Shown here one piece after another: positions 59,012 to 61,391 of a stretch of DNA of 61,391 nt (the first letter of the stretch is position 1; every line of letters starts with the position of its first letter). Source of the DNA: Actinomycetota bacterium. GTDB taxonomy: Bacteria; Actinomycetota; Geothermincolia; Geothermincolales; RBG-13-55-18. The notes under the pieces are model-generated. The model saw only the letters and a list, made by a program, of their open reading frames with translations, was not told the DNA's origin and ran no database searches. The stretch covers positions 1 through 61,391 of the forward strand of contig QZKE01000096.1 in the NCBI GenBank assembly GCA_003598015.1, written 5' to 3'. Position numbers and translations under genes: made by a program.

Positions 59012-59096
59012 TCTTGCATATATTCGATCGCTATTGAATATGTAATCGCCGGTTTGGGATTCAGGATCAAAGACGTGACACCCATGGGAGGTAGGG

Positions 59097-60305
59097 ATGA
59101 AATACGTTATCCTGGTGCCGGATGGAGCCGCGGACCTTCCCGTGGAAGCGCACGGTGGCTTGACCCCTTTGGAGGCCGCGCGCATCCCCAACATGGATTT
59201 CCTCGCCAAAGAGGGGGTGAGCGGGACCGCTCTCACCATCCCGGAGGGGATGGCGGCGGGGAGCGATGTGGCGAACTACTCTATCCTGGGTTACGATCCG
59301 CTCAAATACTACACGGGAAGAGGACCTCTCGAGGCAGTCAGCATGGGCGTGAGCCTGGGACCCGAAGACGTGGCCTTCCGCTGCAATCTGGTCACGGAGG
59401 GCGACGGCATTCTACTGGATTACAGCGCCGGGCACGTAACGACGGGTGAGGCACGAGAACTCCTGGCCGTGCTGCAGGAGAAACTGGGGGATGAATATAC
59501 GGCGTTCTACCCTGGCGTCGGGTATCGGCATCTCCTGGTCCTCAAGGGTTTGAGGTTCCTGGAGGATCGTTGCATCCCTCCGCACGACGTGGTGGGGCGG
59601 GAGATCCAGGACATCCAGCCCCAGGGTCCAAACGCACAGAGGCTGGCTTCATTGATACGCATCTCGAAGCGCCTGCTCTCGCATCACGCGGTGAACGTGT
59701 GGCGCAGCGAGAAAGGGCTGCGGCCCGCGAACATGATCTGGCCGTGGGGTCAGGGCAGGTCGCCCGTCCTGCCGACCATATCCGAGAGATACGGTCTCAC
59801 GGGGGCGATCATAACCGCCGTCGACCTCATCAAGGGACTGGGGATGCTGGCGGGCATGGAAGTGGTGGAGGTCCCGGGAGCAACCGGCTATTATGATACG
59901 GATTACTCGGCCAAGGCTCGTTATGCCCTGGAGAGCCTGCGCGGCAATGACCTGGTCTACGTACATGTGGAGGCGCCGGACGAGGCCGGCCACGAGGGCG
60001 ACTGGGAAGCCAAGGTACAGGCCCTGGAGAACTTCGACGCGAAGATCGTGGGCGCTTTTCTGGACGAGACGGTACGCGTCAAGGAGAACTTCGCCTTCCT
60101 GCTCATGCCCGACCATCTGACCCCCATAGAGGTTCGCACCCATGTGGCGGATGCGGTTCCCTTCGCCATATACTACCCGCATGTCGAACCTGACGGGGGA
60201 ACGTCCTTCAGCGAGAAGGGTGTATCGTACGGCAGCTACTCGCGTTATCCGGCTTGGCAGCTTCTGGATCTTCTGATCCACGGTATCGGGAGAACCCGGA
60301 GATAG
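59097..60305 (+). CDS. ApgM-type phosphoglycerate mutase / probable homoserine kinase
   Basis: Alkaline-phosphatase-superfamily enzyme of 402 residues. Motifs are 'ILVPDGAADLPVE' (metal Asp), 'AAGSDVANYSILGYDP' with the nucleophile region, 'LPTISERYGLTGAIITAVDLIKGLG', 'YVHVEAPDEAGHEGD' and 'LLMPDHLTPIEVRTH'. This is the archaeal-type cofactor-independent phosphoglycerate mutase family. Many bacteria place a member beside hom and thrC where thrB is missing, and the subgroup is annotated as an alternative homoserine kinase. No ThrB-like gene is in this operon, so that role is favoured here. A GGGAGGTAGG site precedes the ATG. Confidence 0.85.
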   Translation: MKYVILVPDGAADLPVEAHGGLTPLEAARIPNMDFLAKEGVSGTALTIPEGMAAGSDVANYSILGYDPLKYYTGRGPLEAVSMGVSLGPEDVAFRCNLVTEGDGILLDYSAGHVTTGEARELLAVLQEKLGDEYTAFYPGVGYRHLLVLKGLRFLEDRCIPPHDVVGREIQDIQPQGPNAQRLASLIRISKRLLSHHAVNVWRSEKGLRPANMIWPWGQGRSPVLPTISERYGLTGAIITAVDLIKGLGMLAGMEVVEVPGATGYYDTDYSAKARYALESLRGNDLVYVHVEAPDEAGHEGDWEAKVQALENFDAKIVGAFLDETVRVKENFAFLLMPDHLTPIEVRTHVADAVPFAIYYPHVEPDGGTSFSEKGVSYGSYSRYPAWQLLDLLIHGIGRTRR

Positions 60306-60424
60306 AGACCCGTATCGCGATATGTGTGATATATTTAACGTAACGAAGCTGGATATCGCACGATTACCGGGAGCAAACCCCGTTTGAGTGTCGCGAACAA
60401 CAAGCCCTGTGGAGCGTGTCAGCA

Positions 60425-61246
60425 ATGCCATCTAGGATCTTCCCCATAAACAAGTCTCCCATAGTGGTGGCGCATATATCTGATTTCCACATAGGTTCCT
60501 ATCATTTCGTCGCCAATCTCATGAACCGCACGGTACTCGAGCTGAACGAACTGCGGCCGGATATCGTGATCGTAACCGGCGACCTGACCAACGAGGGATT
60601 TCGCCAGGAGTATATGACGGCCAAGTCCTATCTGGATGGATTGGAATGCGAGCGAGTCCTGGTCATACCGGGAAACCATGACTCCCGCAACGTGGGATAC
60701 CTGCATTTCCAGGAACTCTTCGGACCCCTGTTCCAGAACATGGAGTGGGAAGGTATCCTCGTGATGGGTATGGACTCGAGCGAACCCGATCTCGATTCCG
60801 GACAGATCGGCCGGGAGAAATATGGAAGGATAGTCGACTATTTCCATTCCGCTTCCGGCTTCAAGATCTTCGCTCTGCATCACCACCTCCTCCCCGTTCC
60901 CGGCACGGGGAGGGAGAGAAACATAGTATTCGATGCTGGTGACGTACTGGAACTGTTGGTATATGCCGGTGTTGACCTGGTCTTGACCGGCCACAAACAC
61001 GTCCCATACGTATGGAAGCTCGAGGATCTGTATGTGGTGAATGCGGGAACGATATCGTCTTTGCGGCTACGTGGGCACACCAAGCCGTGCTACAACGTTA
61101 TCGAGATAAGGGAGGACCTGGTCAGGGTGTTCCGCAAGTACCCTTTCGGTGGACGTGATGTCATCGCCCAGTTCGGTGTAGGGGTCAGTGATACACAGCG
61201 TGAGCTGTCCGGCGTAGCGCGCGAAATCATCGGCTCAGACCTATAA
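60425..61246 (+). CDS. Calcineurin-like metallophosphoesterase
   Basis: Binuclear phosphoesterase of 273 residues, cytoplasmic. Motifs in order are ISDFHIG, VTGDLTNEG, IPGNHDSR, LHHHLLP and LTGHKHVP, all metal ligands intact. It resembles CpdA/Icc-type cyclic nucleotide phosphodiesterases, but the substrate is not fixed by sequence. A second C-terminal domain of about 60 residues ends the protein. GGAG lies about 11 bases before the ATG at 60425; an in-frame GTG at 60416 is closer to it. Confidence 0.92.
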   Translation: MPSRIFPINKSPIVVAHISDFHIGSYHFVANLMNRTVLELNELRPDIVIVTGDLTNEGFRQEYMTAKSYLDGLECERVLVIPGNHDSRNVGYLHFQELFGPLFQNMEWEGILVMGMDSSEPDLDSGQIGREKYGRIVDYFHSASGFKIFALHHHLLPVPGTGRERNIVFDAGDVLELLVYAGVDLVLTGHKHVPYVWKLEDLYVVNAGTISSLRLRGHTKPCYNVIEIREDLVRVFRKYPFGGRDVIAQFGVGVSDTQRELSGVAREIIGSDL

Positions 61247-61280
61247 CCCAACGTGCGACAGTATGCATCGCGAAAGCGAT

Positions 61281-61391
61281 CGCGCCGTCTTCGGCGCGAC
61301 GGTGCCAGTCGCCTGGACGGAGCGGAGCGAGGTCCAGGCCTGGCACGTGTACGTAGCGGAAGAAGATCCCGCGGGGAGGCGCGACGGTGCC
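61281..61391. repeat. REP-like palindrome copies 4 and 5 (5 cut by window end)
   Basis: Copy 4: hairpin GCGCCG-TCTT-CGGCGC (about 61282-61298), then GTGCCAGTCGCCTGGAC (61302-61318) pairing with GTCCAGGCCTGGCAC (61332-61346), nearly identical to copy 1. At 61380 the next copy begins (GCGCGACGGTGCC) and runs off the edge. The copies lie head to tail about 85 bases apart. Confidence 0.8.

Overview
The window is 61.4 kb of dense bacterial chromosome, GC-rich by eye, with about 56 protein genes, one tRNA gene and an unusually large stock of intergenic palindromes. No rRNA, CRISPR array, phage or complete insertion sequence is visible. Ino1-type inositol-phosphate synthase, many GTG/TTG starts, apparent leaderless promoters and a partner-switching phosphatase point to Actinomycetota. 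The tungsten/molybdenum aldehyde:ferredoxin oxidoreductase, the hexulose-phosphate synthase-RraA fusion, the PGAM-family homoserine kinase candidate and the ChlI-ChlD fusion suggest an anaerobic, deep-branching (Geothermincolia-like) lineage. The lineage is an inference from gene content, not from a marker gene.

Layout. 0.2-6 kb: an envelope module (lipoprotein, MacB/FtsX-type permease, LolD-type ATPase, second lipoprotein, single-TM protein, HtrA-like protease). 6-10 kb: methyltransferase, tautomerase, tRNA-Ser(GCT), SCP2-like protein, receiver protein and a MerR-TetR fusion regulator. 10-13 kb: a candidate molybdenum/tungsten-cofactor riboswitch, aldehyde:ferredoxin oxidoreductase and a MoaD-like carrier. 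13-24 kb: dapA, a structured leader before a CrtI-like flavoprotein, a diguanylate cyclase, CpaB, an E1-like enzyme, nitronate monooxygenase, site-2 protease, MTA phosphorylase and an FmdB zinc ribbon. 24-34.5 kb: flippase-like membrane protein, PfkB kinase, PH/SHOCT protein, a 51-residue lysine-rich protein, histidinol phosphatase, a two-component pair, a ferredoxin and a ChlI-ChlD fusion. 34.8-46.6 kb: STAS plus SpoIIE-type phosphatase/kinase, NlpC/P60 hydrolase, HDAC-like deacetylase, PilT, acyl-CoA ligase, TrmO-like protein, saccharopine-dehydrogenase-like protein, UXS-like epimerase and hotdog thioesterase. 46.9-61.4 kb: ino1, PadR, MBL hydrolase, DUF3795, endonuclease IV, YjbQ, lysA, a pseudophosphatase, the HPS-RraA fusion, a Gly-Tyr-rich lipoprotein, hom-thrC-apgM and a metallophosphoesterase.

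Connections. dapA, lysA, hom, thrC and the apgM-type protein together cover much of the aspartate family (lysine and threonine). The oxidoreductase, MoaD-like protein, E1-like enzyme and riboswitch candidate form a pterin-cofactor theme. Signalling is heavy: two receiver-only or receiver-partner proteins, one receiver-GAF-GGDEF protein, one soluble-output histidine kinase, and a GAF-PP2C-HATPase switch protein beside its STAS partner. CpaB and PilT belong to pilus systems whose other genes are not here.

The most distinctive non-coding signal is the set of dispersed palindromic elements. One family has two hairpins and is built on GTGCCAG/CTGGCAC. A second is built on AGGCATA/TATGCCT with a GGTTCTTCTC arm. 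There are also several unrelated long inverted repeats, one of which supplies the stop codons of two convergent genes. Other leads are a three-way-junction RNA leader, a four-cysteine insertion in the SpoIIE-type phosphatase, and a degenerate PP2C that appears to lack a canonical start codon.
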